DNA of 64,000 nucleotides, from positions 1-64,000 of the forward strand of contig CAWICW010000045.1 of the NCBI GenBank assembly GCA_963834685.1, written 5' to 3'. This DNA comes from Palsa-504 sp963834685. GTDB lineage: Bacteria > Actinomycetota > Actinomycetes > Streptosporangiales > Streptosporangiaceae. Both the position numbers and the translations under genes were made by a program. This document shows positions 7,426 to 15,760 of the stretch, one piece after another; the first letter of the stretch is position 1; each line of letters begins with the position of its first letter. The notes under the pieces are model-generated. The model worked only from the letters and a program-made list of their open reading frames with translations, searched no databases and had not been told where the DNA came from.

Positions 7426-8085
7426 TCAGGCGTCCTGCTCCAGGGCCGCCCGCAGGGCCGCCATGGCCCGCGCGGTATGACTTTTCACCGCGCCGCGGCT
7501 GATCCGCATCGCGGCGGCGATCTGCGCCTCGGACAGGTCCGCGTAGTAGCGCAGGACGAGGGCCTCCCGCTGCCGCTCGGGCAGGTCGCGGAGCGCGGCG
7601 ATGACCGCGGAGCGCTCGAGCAGGGCCATGGCCCCGTGTTCGGCGCTCGGCATATCCGGCGCCGGCTTCGGCGCGTTCTTCTCGACTACCATCCGGTGCC
7701 GCAGGACGGAACGGGACCGGTTCACCACGGTCTGCCGCAGGTAGGCGAGCGCCTTCTCGGCGTCCTTCAGGCGATGCCATCCGTCGTGCATGGCGATGAA
7801 CGCGTCCTGCACGACCTCCTCGGCGGTCGAGGTATCCCGGACCAGCATGGCGGCCAGCCGGACCAGCGCCTTGTACTGCAAGGTGTACAGCTCGATGACC
7901 GCGAGGTCCGCGCTCCACTCCACGCGTTCCGCGTGCTCACGGAGCCAGCCCCGGTACCGGTCCAGGCCCGCCTGGAGGTCATAACCCGCCGCGAACTGCG
8001 GCTCCTGCGCCTCGGCGACCTGCTGATAGAGGCGGGACAGCAGCTCATCGTCGGGCCAGCTGGCGGTTCCGCCGCCGCCCCTCAT
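7426..8085 (-). CDS. ECF (SigE-family-like) RNA polymerase sigma factor
   Basis: 219 residues. Region 2 is in YKALVRLAAMLVRDTSTAEE ... VVQDAFIAMHDGWHRLKDAE, and region 4 in LPERQREALVLRYYADLSEA followed by the HTH QIAAAMRISRGAVKSHTARA. The roughly 50-residue N-terminal extension before region 2 is longer than in most ECF factors. The ATG at 8085 has GGAAGGAGG upstream and overlaps the stop of another ECF sigma gene by four bases (ATGA), so the two factors are made from one message. No anti-sigma factor gene adjoins either of them. Confidence 0.9.
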   Translation of the reverse strand: MRGGGGTASWPDDELLSRLYQQVAEAQEPQFAAGYDLQAGLDRYRGWLREHAERVEWSADLAVIELYTLQYKALVRLAAMLVRDTSTAEEVVQDAFIAMHDGWHRLKDAEKALAYLRQTVVNRSRSVLRHRMVVEKNAPKPAPDMPSAEHGAMALLERSAVIAALRDLPERQREALVLRYYADLSEAQIAAAMRISRGAVKSHTARAMAALRAALEQDA

Positions 8086-8654
8086 GACGATCCTCCTTCC
8101 GGGTCGTCGGGGATGAACGGATGCTCCGGTCCCAGCTGTTCGATCAGCTTGCGTCGCGCCCGGTGCAGCTGCGTGCTCACCGTCGTCTCGGCCATGCCGA
8201 GGATCTCGGCGATCTCGGCTTCCTTCATGTCCAGCCGCCAGCGCAGCAAGGCGACCGCGTGCTGCCGGTCCGGCATCTCCTGGATGATCCGCCAGCATCG
8301 CTCCAGCACAATCGACGAGAAGGCCTGTTCCGAAGGGTCGGCCGGGGTCTTCCGGTAGCGGGCCTCGATTCTGGACAGCCGGTCGCGGAACGCGGCCTCG
8401 CGGCGGAAGCTGCTCGCCGTGTAATGGGCCAGCGTGGTCCACAGCCAGGCCCGGAGCTGCTCTTCAGCCAGGCCTCGCAGCGTCGTCTGCCAGGCCCGGG
8501 CCGCGGCCTCGAAGGTGGTCTGGACCAGGTCTTCGGCCAGCGCCCGGTCGCCGCGGGCCAGCACGCAGGCGTAGCCGAACAGCCTGGGCGCGTGCGCCGC
8601 GAAGCAGCGGGCGAGTTCGTCGGCGTCGTCGGGTGTGAATCTGTCATCACCCAC
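8082..8654 (-). CDS. ECF-type RNA polymerase sigma factor
   Basis: 190 residues, the usual ECF size. Region 2 runs through ARCFAAHAPRLFGYACVLAR and LAEDLVQTTFEAAARAWQTT; region 4 is in MPDRQHAVALLRWRLDMKEA with the HTH EIAEILGMAETTVSTQLHRA. It would direct RNA polymerase to a small stress or surface regulon. It is the first gene of a two-gene operon with the second ECF factor at 7426-8085. No cysteine- or histidine-rich zinc-binding anti-sigma gene is next to it, so control by an unlinked anti-sigma factor or by transcription is likely (inference). Confidence 0.9.
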   Translation of the reverse strand: MGDDRFTPDDADELARCFAAHAPRLFGYACVLARGDRALAEDLVQTTFEAAARAWQTTLRGLAEEQLRAWLWTTLAHYTASSFRREAAFRDRLSRIEARYRKTPADPSEQAFSSIVLERCWRIIQEMPDRQHAVALLRWRLDMKEAEIAEILGMAETTVSTQLHRARRKLIEQLGPEHPFIPDDPEGGSS

Positions 8655-8807
8655 CGCCCACCTCCGCGCCCATAGCCACCAGTATCGCCGCCGTGTCGAC
8701 TAGATCGCCGCACTGGTCACGGGCGCAAAGGTAGTCGAAGGTCGCAGGTGTCGCCGCGGGACAGCGAAGAATCACGCAGCTTAAGTCGCACGACGGCGCC
8801 AAAACCT

Positions 8808-9515
8808 CTACCCGGACGGCTCCGCGACCGCCACGGTGTCGAGGACCCGCACCACGTTCGCGGCCAGGTCGTCGGCCGCGTCCTGGTCCCCGGCCAGTTG
8901 ATGCAGCAGGGCTTGCTGGAACAGGCCGTCGAGCATCGCGTAGGCCACGCCGGGCGAGACGGCCACGGTGATCCCGGCGAACTCGGCGTAGCGGCTGATG
9001 ACCCGCCAGATCATCTCCTCGCGGCGCTGGTCGATCTCCAGCACGTCGGTCCGGAAAGACTCCTCGAACAGGCTCTGGTTGCGCAGGTCGTACCAGAGCC
9101 GGTGCATGGGCGCGTCGGTGCGCAGGGTCTGCGCCATCGCGGCGCTGAACTCGCGCTTGAGCTCCTCGGCCGAGCTGGCCGTGGCCACGATTTCGTCGTA
9201 GCGGGTGACGCAGGCGGCCTCGTACTGGCGCACGCAGTGGGTGAGCAGGTCCTGCTTGTCGCTGAAGTAATAGTGCAGCACGCCGTGGGAGAACTGGGAG
9301 TTCTGTGCGATCTCCCGCAGGCTGGTCCGGGCGTAGCCGAGCTCGGCCAGCGTCTGCAGTGCGGCGTCGGCCAGCTGCGCCCGCCGCTCGGCGAACTTGT
9401 CGACCTGCCGCCGTGAGATCCGCTCCCGGTTCGTCTCAACCGCGCGGACCTCATCGGGCAGGCGGACCACGCCGTCTACGCCGGTCTCATTGACCACGTG
9501 GGCCACGTCCGTCAC
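8808..9515 (-). CDS. TetR family transcriptional regulator
   Basis: 235 residues from a GTG at 9515. The helix-turn-helix lies near residues 45-90: RRAQLADAALQTLAELGYAR, TSLREIAQNSQFSHGVLHYY and FSDKQDLL, a canonical TetR N-terminal domain; the rest is a ligand/dimerisation domain. It is divergent from the SDR operon starting at 9720, and a pair of direct repeats lies between them, so it probably represses that operon and itself. The GTG start has only weak ribosome-binding sequence; later GTG codons could also serve, since the first 40 residues are not conserved-looking. Confidence 0.9.
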   Translation of the reverse strand: MTDVAHVVNETGVDGVVRLPDEVRAVETNRERISRRQVDKFAERRAQLADAALQTLAELGYARTSLREIAQNSQFSHGVLHYYFSDKQDLLTHCVRQYEAACVTRYDEIVATASSAEELKREFSAAMAQTLRTDAPMHRLWYDLRNQSLFEESFRTDVLEIDQRREEMIWRVISRYAEFAGITVAVSPGVAYAMLDGLFQQALLHQLAGDQDAADDLAANVVRVLDTVAVAEPSG

Positions 9516-9602
9516 AGCGGTTTTCCCGTCAGCTCTCGAAGGCTCGCACCATGCGAGCCCGAACCCACTGTATCTCGGCGCCCGGGCCTGGCCCAGAACA
9601 AA

Positions 9603-9639
9603 CTTGACAGGTGTCCAAGAAAGTCTTGACGACTGTCCA
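9603..9639. promoter_or_regulatory. Paired direct-repeat operator between TetR and SDR genes
   Basis: Two copies of CTTGAC-nnn-TGTCCA lie at 9603-9617 and 9625-9639, exactly 22 bp apart. Each copy is also a rough inverted repeat (CTTGACA against the complement CTTGGACA). The second copy overlaps a TTGACG that could be the -35 of the SDR operon, with TACGCT at 9648-9653 as -10 (spacer 16). A TetR dimer pair bound here would block that promoter. Confidence 0.55.
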
Positions 9640-9719
9640 GATTTCGTTACGCTGTGACCTACGTCGCATGGCCCCGCCAAGCGCCGCCGGCCACCGCCGT
9701 CTCGAGGAGGAGATGCAGC

Positions 9720-10523
9720 ATGAGCGTGTACGACCTGACCGGACGCAAGGCCCTGGTCACCGGCGGGGCCCGTGGTCTCGGCGCTGGCACGGCCGAGGCG
9801 CTGGCCCGCGCCGGAGCGGGCGTGGTCATCGGCGACATCCTCGAAGACCTCGGCCAGGCGACCGCCGACGAGCTCAAGAAGTCCGGCGCCACCGCCTCGT
9901 TCCTCCCGCTCGACGTGACCAACGATGCGAGCTGGGAGCTGGCTATCTCCGACACGATCCGCGAGCTGGGCGGCCTGGACATCCTGGTCAACAACGCCGG
10001 GCTCGAGATCACCAGCCTGGTCATCGACCTCGACCCGGACGACATCCGCCGGATGCTCGAGGTTAACGTGCTCGGTACGTCGCTGGGGATCAAGCACGCT
10101 TTCCGCGCCATGCGCCCGGGCGGCCCGGCGGGCCGCGGCGGCGCGGTGGTCAACATCGCCTCGGTCGCCGCCACGATCGCCTTCCCCGGCATTGCGGTCT
10201 ACTCCGCGACGAAGTCCGCGATCGACCGGCTGACCCGGGTGGCCGCCATGGAGTCCGGCAAGCTCGGCTACGCCGTCCGGGTGAACTGCATCTACCCCGG
10301 CCTCGTACCCACCGAGATGGGCAACCAGCTGGCCCAGGACGTGGTGACGATCGGGCTGTTCCCCAGCGTGGAAGAGGCCGTCGGCACCGTGGTGGGCCTG
10401 ACCCCGCAGGGCCGCCTCGGCGAAGTCGCGGACATGGCCGACGCGGTGGTGTTCCTCGCCTCCGACGCGGCCCGCTTCATCACCGGCGCGGGCCTGCCCG
10501 TCGACGGCGGCATGGGCATGTGA
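9720..10523 (+). CDS. Short-chain dehydrogenase/reductase (SDR)
   Basis: 267 residues. It has the classical SDR signature: NAD(P)-binding TGGARGLG at 14-21, NNAG at 91-94, and catalytic Ser148, Tyr161 and Lys165 (YSATK). The C-terminal ITGAGLPVDGGMGM is the usual SDR end. It should oxidise or reduce a hydroxyl/keto group in the substrate handled by the operon. The ATG at 9720 follows GAGGAGGAG at 9704-9712; open frame further upstream has no ribosome binding site. The next gene, a saccharopine-dehydrogenase-like reductase, starts 16 bases after its stop. Substrate unknown. Confidence 0.92.
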   Translation: MSVYDLTGRKALVTGGARGLGAGTAEALARAGAGVVIGDILEDLGQATADELKKSGATASFLPLDVTNDASWELAISDTIRELGGLDILVNNAGLEITSLVIDLDPDDIRRMLEVNVLGTSLGIKHAFRAMRPGGPAGRGGAVVNIASVAATIAFPGIAVYSATKSAIDRLTRVAAMESGKLGYAVRVNCIYPGLVPTEMGNQLAQDVVTIGLFPSVEEAVGTVVGLTPQGRLGEVADMADAVVFLASDAARFITGAGLPVDGGMGM

Positions 10524-10539
10524 GCGAGAGGACTTAGCT

Positions 10540-11667
10540 ATGAGCACCGACAAACCTGTCATCGTCTACGGCGCCTCGGGCTACACCGGCCGCCTCATCT
10601 GCGAGTACCTGCGCGAGTACAACGTCCCGTTCGTCGCGGCCGGCCGGGACAAGGCCCGGATCGCCGAAGCCCTCGACAAGGTCCCTGGCATCGACACCGT
10701 CGAGCACGACATCGTCGAGGTCGCCCACGACGTCGCGCCGCTGACCGAGCTCTTCACCGGGGCGCAGGTCGTCTGCAATACCGTCGGCCCGTTCGCGCAG
10801 TACGGCCGTGAGGTGGTCGAGGCCTGCCTGGCCGCAGGCTGCCACTACCTGGACACCACGGGCGAGCAGGACTGGCTGATCACCTGCGACGACGAGTACG
10901 GCCAGCGGATGGCCGCCGAGGGCCTGCTGCTCGCCCCGGGCGTCGCCCAGATGTACACGACCGGCGAGATCGCCGCCCAGCTCTGCCTGGAGAAGCCGGG
11001 CGTCGACACGCTCGACATCCTGGTCTTCTGGAAGGGCATGCCGACCATCGCCTCGACCCGGACCATCCTGGTCAACGCGGCCTTGGCCAAGGCGTACTAC
11101 CTGGAGCAGAACCAGTACGTGGAATGGCCCGCCGACGCCGGGCTTTACGACGTGGTGGTCCCGGGCCAGCACGAGACCGGCCTGGCGCTGCCCTGGGGCG
11201 GCACCTCGCACCCGGTGTGGTTCAAGCGGGACCCGCGGGTGGCCAACGTCAAGGTGCTCGGCGGGGTGTTCAACCGCGCGCTCATGCTGGGCGTCCCGCA
11301 GATCGTGGCCGCGGTCCTGCAGCAGATCGAGGGCCTGCCGGAAAGCGAGAAGCTGCGGGTCCTGACCGAACAGGCCGCCGGCGTCATGAACCAGATGCCG
11401 CCGCGCGAGGCCACCAGGATCAACACGTCCCTGGACTCGGTGCACGCCTCGGGGCCGCTGGGCCGCGCCCACTGCGTGATCCACGGCAACTCCAACTACA
11501 AGCAGACCGGCCTGATGCAGGCCTACGGGGCGTACTCGCTGCTCCAGCAGCCGCCCAGGCGGGTCGGGTTCGCGTCCGGCTGCCAGGCCTTCGGCCACCA
11601 TGAGCTGCTCGGCGTGCTGCGCAGCTTCGGCCTGGTCATGGAGCCGAACCTCACCGTCCACCACTAG
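10540..11667 (+). CDS. Saccharopine-dehydrogenase-like NAD(P)-binding protein
   Basis: 375 residues. The N-terminus has a Rossmann fold with GASGYTGRLI at 11-20 and the family segments TVGPFAQYGREVVEACLAAG and CHYLDTTGEQ, as in the saccharopine dehydrogenase NADP-binding (trans-acting enoyl reductase-like) family. The C-terminal half is less familiar to me. Second gene of the TetR-linked operon, between an SDR and an adenylate-forming ligase, which together suggest activation and redox processing of a carboxylic acid or lipid-like substrate. That pathway is inferred from context; no substrate can be read from the sequence. Confidence 0.8.
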   Translation: MSTDKPVIVYGASGYTGRLICEYLREYNVPFVAAGRDKARIAEALDKVPGIDTVEHDIVEVAHDVAPLTELFTGAQVVCNTVGPFAQYGREVVEACLAAGCHYLDTTGEQDWLITCDDEYGQRMAAEGLLLAPGVAQMYTTGEIAAQLCLEKPGVDTLDILVFWKGMPTIASTRTILVNAALAKAYYLEQNQYVEWPADAGLYDVVVPGQHETGLALPWGGTSHPVWFKRDPRVANVKVLGGVFNRALMLGVPQIVAAVLQQIEGLPESEKLRVLTEQAAGVMNQMPPREATRINTSLDSVHASGPLGRAHCVIHGNSNYKQTGLMQAYGAYSLLQQPPRRVGFASGCQAFGHHELLGVLRSFGLVMEPNLTVHH

Positions 11668-11679
11668 AGGACAGACGGC

Positions 11680-13221
11680 GTGCGCCTGACCGACTACCTC
11701 GACAAGGGCGCCTCCCTCGGCCCGGAGGCGCCGTGCCTGACCACGGGCGGGCGCACGCTGACCTACTTCGACGTCCAGCGGCTCTCCTGGCGGGTCGCCC
11801 GCGCGCTTGACCGATCCGGGGTCGGGCCCGGCGACAAGGTCGCCATCCTGTCCTCGAACGACCCGGTCGCGTTCGCCTGCGTGTTCGGCATCTCCCGGGC
11901 GGGCGCGGTGTGGTGCCCGGTCAATCCGCGCAACGAGGCGGCCGAGAACCGCGACCTGCTGGACTTCTTCGACTGCACGTGCCTGATCTTCCAGGCCGCG
12001 TTCGCCCCGCTGGTCGCGAAGATCCGGTCCGGCCTGCCCAGGCTCACCACCCTCGTCTGCCTCGATGGCGATCCGGGCCAGGCCACGCCCTTCGACCTGT
12101 GGATAGGCTCCGAGCCCGCCGAACCCTGGCAGGCTGAGCCGGCCGGCGACATGGTCATGCTGGTCGGCACCGGGGGCACCACCGGGCGCCCGAAGGGCGT
12201 CATCCTCACCGGCCGCAGTATCGAGACGATGTCCGCGCTGACGCTGATGAGCTATCCGTTCCGCCCGCGCCCTCGCTACCTGGCCCTCGCGCCCCTCACC
12301 CATGCGGCCGGGGTGCTGTGTTTCCCGGTCATGACGCTGGGCGGCGAGATCGTCATCATGCCCAAGCCGGACCTGACCGACTTCCTGGCCCTGATCGAGC
12401 GGCACCGGGTCTCCCATACGTTCCTGCCGCCGACGCTGATCTACATGCTCCTCGATCACCCCGGCCTGGCCGGGACCGACCTGACCAGCCTGCAGTGCCT
12501 GTGGTACGGCGCGGCCCCGATGTCGGCGACCCGCCTGGAGGAGGCCCTGACCAGGATCGGCCCGGTGCTCGGCCAGCTGTTCGGCCAGTCCGAGGCCCCG
12601 ATGATGATCTCCACCCTGGCCCCGGCCGAACACTTCCGCGACGACGGGTCGCTCGCCACCGAGCGCCTGTCCTCGGCCGGGCGGCCTACCCCGCTCACCA
12701 CCGTCGCGATCATGGACGACGAGGGCCACCTGCTCGGCCGGGGCGAGCGCGGCGAGATCGTGGTCCGCGGCTCACTGGTCATGGCCGGCTACTACAAGGA
12801 CCCGCAGGCCTCGGCGCAAGCCGCCCGGTACGGCTGGCATCACACCGGGGACATCGGCTACCTCGACGACGACAACTACCTGTTCATCGTCGACCGCGCC
12901 AAGGACATGATCATCACCGGCGGCTTCAACGTCTACTCCGCCGAGGTCGAGCAGGTCCTCCTCGCACATCCCGCCGTCCAGGACTGCGCCGTCATCGGCC
13001 TGCCCGACGAAAAGTGGGGCGAGCGCGTCACCGCGGTCCTCCAGCTCCGTCCGGGCCAGGCCGTGACCGGCGACGACGTGCGCGCCTTCGTCAAGGAACG
13101 CCTCGGCAGCGTGAAGGCCCCCAAGCAGGTCGAGTTCTGGCCGGACCTGCCCCGCTCCAAGGTCGGCAAGGTCCTCAAGCCCGAGATCAAGGCGCAGCTG
13201 CACGCCAGCGAAACTCCTTAG
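11680..13221 (+). CDS. Class I adenylate-forming enzyme (acyl-CoA synthetase/ligase)
   Basis: 513 residues, full length for an AMP-dependent acyl-CoA ligase. It shows the ATP-binding P-loop GTGGTTGRPKG near residue 163, APLTHAAG, the GQSEAPM motif, HTGDIGYLDDDNYLFIVDR near 388, and the C-terminal SKVGKVLKP with the likely catalytic lysine near 497. It would convert a carboxylic acid to its CoA thioester. The GTG start at 11680 lies 13 bases after the upstream stop, with AGAGGACAG before it. Third gene of the TetR-linked operon. Confidence 0.92.
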   Translation: MRLTDYLDKGASLGPEAPCLTTGGRTLTYFDVQRLSWRVARALDRSGVGPGDKVAILSSNDPVAFACVFGISRAGAVWCPVNPRNEAAENRDLLDFFDCTCLIFQAAFAPLVAKIRSGLPRLTTLVCLDGDPGQATPFDLWIGSEPAEPWQAEPAGDMVMLVGTGGTTGRPKGVILTGRSIETMSALTLMSYPFRPRPRYLALAPLTHAAGVLCFPVMTLGGEIVIMPKPDLTDFLALIERHRVSHTFLPPTLIYMLLDHPGLAGTDLTSLQCLWYGAAPMSATRLEEALTRIGPVLGQLFGQSEAPMMISTLAPAEHFRDDGSLATERLSSAGRPTPLTTVAIMDDEGHLLGRGERGEIVVRGSLVMAGYYKDPQASAQAARYGWHHTGDIGYLDDDNYLFIVDRAKDMIITGGFNVYSAEVEQVLLAHPAVQDCAVIGLPDEKWGERVTAVLQLRPGQAVTGDDVRAFVKERLGSVKAPKQVEFWPDLPRSKVGKVLKPEIKAQLHASETP

Positions 13222-13257
13222 CGCAGCTAAGGGTATATACTTGCCATCAGGCAAGTA
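13217..13257. promoter_or_regulatory. Two palindromes and a -10 box upstream of the MFS gene
   Basis: A perfect 8-bp inverted repeat, TACTTGCC-ATCA-GGCAAGTA, lies at 13238-13257. A TATACT -10 hexamer (13236-13241) overlaps its left arm, so a bound regulator would occlude the promoter. Just upstream, CTTAGC-GCA-GCTAAG (13217-13231) is a second palindrome overlapping the ligase stop codon; it could be a second operator or a weak terminator. The first is MarR/TetR-like in size. Confidence 0.6.
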
Positions 13258-13290
13258 AAAGCCCTGTTCATCTCCGGCGATCGGGAGCTC

Positions 13291-14643
13291 GTGCACCTCA
13301 CCTCTCCGGCGGGCCGCGTACGGTTCCAGCCCCGGCAGATGATCTCATCGCTCCGGCAGCGCAACTACCGGCTGTTCTTCTTCGGGCAGCTCGTCTCCGT
13401 GGCCGGGACCTGGATGCAGACCGTGGCCCAGTCGTTTGTCGTGCTGGACCTCACCCACAGCGGAACCCAGCTCGGCCTGGTCACCGCGGCCAGGTTCCTG
13501 CCGATGTTCCTGTTCGGCCCGTTGGGCGGCGTGTTCGCGGACCGCATGGACAAGCGGCGGGTGCTCTACCTGACCCAGACGCTGTCCGGGCTTCTCGCGG
13601 GGGCTTTTGCCGTCCTGGTCGGCACCGGCTCCATCCGGTTGTGGGTCGTCTACCTGCTGGCCCTCGCGCTCGGCTTCGTCAACGTATTTGACAACCCGGC
13701 GCGTCAGGCCTTCATCTCCGAGATGGTGACGGCGGAGGACCTCCCGAACGCCGTGACGCTCAACTCCGTCGCGATGAACATGGCCCGCGTCTTCGGCGCC
13801 GCGCTGGGCGGGGTGCTCGCCGCGGCCCTCGGTCTCGCCCTGTGTTTTGCGGTCAACGCGCTGTCCTTCGGGGCCGTGCTGATCTCGCTCGCGGCGATGC
13901 GCGGGTCCGAGTTGTTCCCCGCCACCCGGGTCCCGCGACGCAAACGGCAGGTGCGGGCGGGTCTGCGGTATGTGCGCGCCAAGCCCGAACTGCTCATCCC
14001 GCTGCTCATGATCGCTGTCATCGGCACGCTGGCCTGGGAGTTCCAGGTCTCCCTGCCGCTCATGGCGAACAAGGTCTTCGGTGGCGGGGCCGCCGCCTAC
14101 GGCGTGATGGCCTCGGTCATGGGCGCCGGCGCGGTCGTCGGCGGGCTGATCTCCGCCGCCCGCCCGCGTCCACGCGCGCGCGCCCTGTGCCTGGCCGCCA
14201 TCGGGTGGGGCATCGCCATCCTGGCTGCGGCGGCCGCGCCGAGCCTGCCGCTCGAGCTGGCCGCCTTGGTCTTCGTCGGCTACGGCAGCATCACCTTCAA
14301 CTCCCTGGCCAAGACCACCCTGCAGCTCGCGGCCGAGCCGACCATGCGCGGCCGGGTCATGGCCCTGTGGGCCCTGGCCTGGCTGGGGTCGACACCCATC
14401 GGCGGTCCCATCGTGGGCTGGGTCGGTCAGGACGCCGGAGCGCGGTGGGCCCTGGTCATCGGCGGCGTGCCCACCGTGCTCTGCGGGATCCTGGCCCTGC
14501 CCGCGCTGGCCCGTATCGACCGGCGCCTGACCCGGACAGTCCTGACCAGAACCCGGCCTAATGGGCGTCACTACTGGCGAACCCCTCATGCTCGGCCACC
14601 CATGATCGTAGGCTCGGAGCATCATGACCGTAACCGCCGGTGA
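13291..14643 (+). CDS. Major facilitator superfamily transporter (MFS_3/EntS-like)
   Basis: 450 residues with about 11-12 hydrophobic segments. The opening LRQRNYRLFFFGQLVSVAGTWMQ and the loop FGPLGGVFADRMDKRRVL are hallmarks of the EntS/MFS_3 exporter group. The last residues (after about 425) are polar and unusual, and overlap the next gene by 20 bases. The GTG at 13291 has GGGAG just upstream; an ATG at 13339 (MISSLRQRN) is an alternative start close to the family consensus. It lies immediately downstream of a palindromic operator, which suggests effector-induced export. Confidence 0.9.
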   Translation: MHLTSPAGRVRFQPRQMISSLRQRNYRLFFFGQLVSVAGTWMQTVAQSFVVLDLTHSGTQLGLVTAARFLPMFLFGPLGGVFADRMDKRRVLYLTQTLSGLLAGAFAVLVGTGSIRLWVVYLLALALGFVNVFDNPARQAFISEMVTAEDLPNAVTLNSVAMNMARVFGAALGGVLAAALGLALCFAVNALSFGAVLISLAAMRGSELFPATRVPRRKRQVRAGLRYVRAKPELLIPLLMIAVIGTLAWEFQVSLPLMANKVFGGGAAAYGVMASVMGAGAVVGGLISAARPRPRARALCLAAIGWGIAILAAAAAPSLPLELAALVFVGYGSITFNSLAKTTLQLAAEPTMRGRVMALWALAWLGSTPIGGPIVGWVGQDAGARWALVIGGVPTVLCGILALPALARIDRRLTRTVLTRTRPNGRHYWRTPHARPPMIVGSEHHDRNRR

Positions 14644-15214
14644 CCTTGACGCTGCGCTCGCGTGCATCATGAGCGGCCTGCTGCCCGTGACCGACCGGGA
14701 CTGGTCGGTGCGGGCGGGCAGCCTGGAGTGGGATTGCTGGCATACCGCCGAGCACATCGGCGACTGCCTGCTCTCCTACGCCTGGCAGCTCGCTGTCCAG
14801 CCCACCGCGCGGTACGTGCGGGCCGTGGCCACGGCCCAGAAGGACGCCTCCCCGGCCGAGGTGCTGGAGTTCGCCGTCACCGGCGGGCGGGTCCTGGCCT
14901 CGATGGTGCGCACGTCACCCGCGCACGTCCGGGCCTTTCATCCGGCCGGGACCGCCGACCCGGAAGGCTTCGCCGCGCTGGGCTGCAACGAGGCGCTCCT
15001 GCACGGCAACGACATCGCGCAGGGCTTCGGCCTCGGCCTCGACCCGCCGCGCGATGTGTGCCGTCGCGTCCTGGCCCGGCTGTACCCGCAGGCCCCTGCC
15101 GAGTTCGCCGACACCGACCCATGGACGTCGCTGCTCTGGGCGGGCGGCCGTACCGAGCTGCCCGGCCGCTCGCCGTCGGCCTGGCGCCCGCACCCGGCCC
15201 CCCTCACCAGCTAG
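14624..15214 (+). CDS. Maleylpyruvate isomerase / DinB-like mycothiol-dependent family protein
   Basis: 196 residues of the four-helix DinB/MDMPI fold: LEWDCWHTAEHIGDCLLSYA at the N-terminus supplies a metal-binding His, and GCNEALLHGNDIAQGFG supplies another His. These proteins typically use mycothiol in isomerisation or thiol transfer, which fits an actinomycete. The ATG at 14624 lies within the end of the MFS gene, so translation is probably coupled; GGAG at 14616-14619 serves as ribosome binding site. The gene converges with the AhpD-like gene, only seven bases apart. Exact reaction unknown. Confidence 0.75.
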   Translation: MTVTAGDLDAALACIMSGLLPVTDRDWSVRAGSLEWDCWHTAEHIGDCLLSYAWQLAVQPTARYVRAVATAQKDASPAEVLEFAVTGGRVLASMVRTSPAHVRAFHPAGTADPEGFAALGCNEALLHGNDIAQGFGLGLDPPRDVCRRVLARLYPQAPAEFADTDPWTSLLWAGGRTELPGRSPSAWRPHPAPLTS

Positions 15215-15221
15215 CCCGCCC

Positions 15222-15713
15222 TCAGGGCTGGTACGAGCCGGGCGTCCAGGCGCGGGTGCTGACCCCGATCGCGTTCCACGCGTTGATGGTGACGATGAGG
15301 CTGACCAGGGCGGCGATCTCCTGCGGGCTGAACTCCGCGGCCACGGCCTGGTAGGCCTCATCGGGAACGTGCGTGTCCGCCAGGAGCGTCACGGCTTCGG
15401 TGAACGCCAGCGCGGCGCGCTCGCGGGCGGTGAAGTACGGCGTCTCGGCCCAGGCGGCCAGCCCGTAGATGCGCTGCTCGGTTTCGCCGATCGCGCGCGC
15501 GTCCTTGGTGTGCATGTCGATGCAGTACGCGCAGCCGTTGAGCTGCGAGGCGCGGATCCGGATCAGCTCGCGCAGCCGGGGATCGATCTGCGCCTTGTCG
15601 AGTTCCTTGGTCGCGGCCTGGTCCAGGTGCGCCATCGCGCGGGCGAAGCCCGCGCCGAAGGTGTCGAACTCCAGCCGGACCGGTATCTGCGTGGTGTCGC
15701 TCGTCATGGTCAT
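15222..15713 (-). CDS. Carboxymuconolactone decarboxylase / AhpD-like family protein
   Basis: 163 residues. It contains the AhpD-type redox motif NGCAYCIDMHTKDAR, with a CxxC followed by a His, in the carboxymuconolactone decarboxylase fold (RLRELIRIRASQL). Such proteins act as alkylhydroperoxide-type thiol peroxidases or reductants. The gene is divergent from a MocR-type regulator whose start is 47 bases away. The ATG at 15713 has a TAGGGT -10 box seven bases upstream and no Shine-Dalgarno, so it is probably leaderless; MTMTS has a second ATG as an alternative. Confidence 0.9.
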   Translation of the reverse strand: MTMTSDTTQIPVRLEFDTFGAGFARAMAHLDQAATKELDKAQIDPRLRELIRIRASQLNGCAYCIDMHTKDARAIGETEQRIYGLAAWAETPYFTARERAALAFTEAVTLLADTHVPDEAYQAVAAEFSPQEIAALVSLIVTINAWNAIGVSTRAWTPGSYQP

Positions 15714-15720
15714 GACACCG

Positions 15721-15752
15721 ACCCTAGGGCGGTGAGCGGCCCAAGATAAGGT
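15721..15752. promoter_or_regulatory. Divergent promoters of the AhpD-like and MocR genes
   Basis: On the minus strand TAGGGT (15726-15721) is seven bases before the AhpD-like ATG at 15713. On the plus strand TAAGGT (15747-15752) is eight bases before the MocR ATG at 15761. Both imply very short or absent leaders. The 47-bp spacer therefore holds both promoters back to back, the usual arrangement for a MocR regulator controlling its divergent neighbour. -35 elements are not obvious. Confidence 0.45.
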
Positions 15753-15760
15753 CCATTTCT

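Noticed and set aside
10534..12729. 731-codon minus-strand open frame opposite the dehydrogenase and ligase genes
   Set aside because: It mirrors codon bias of the genes on the other strand; the product is low-complexity with no recognisable domain.
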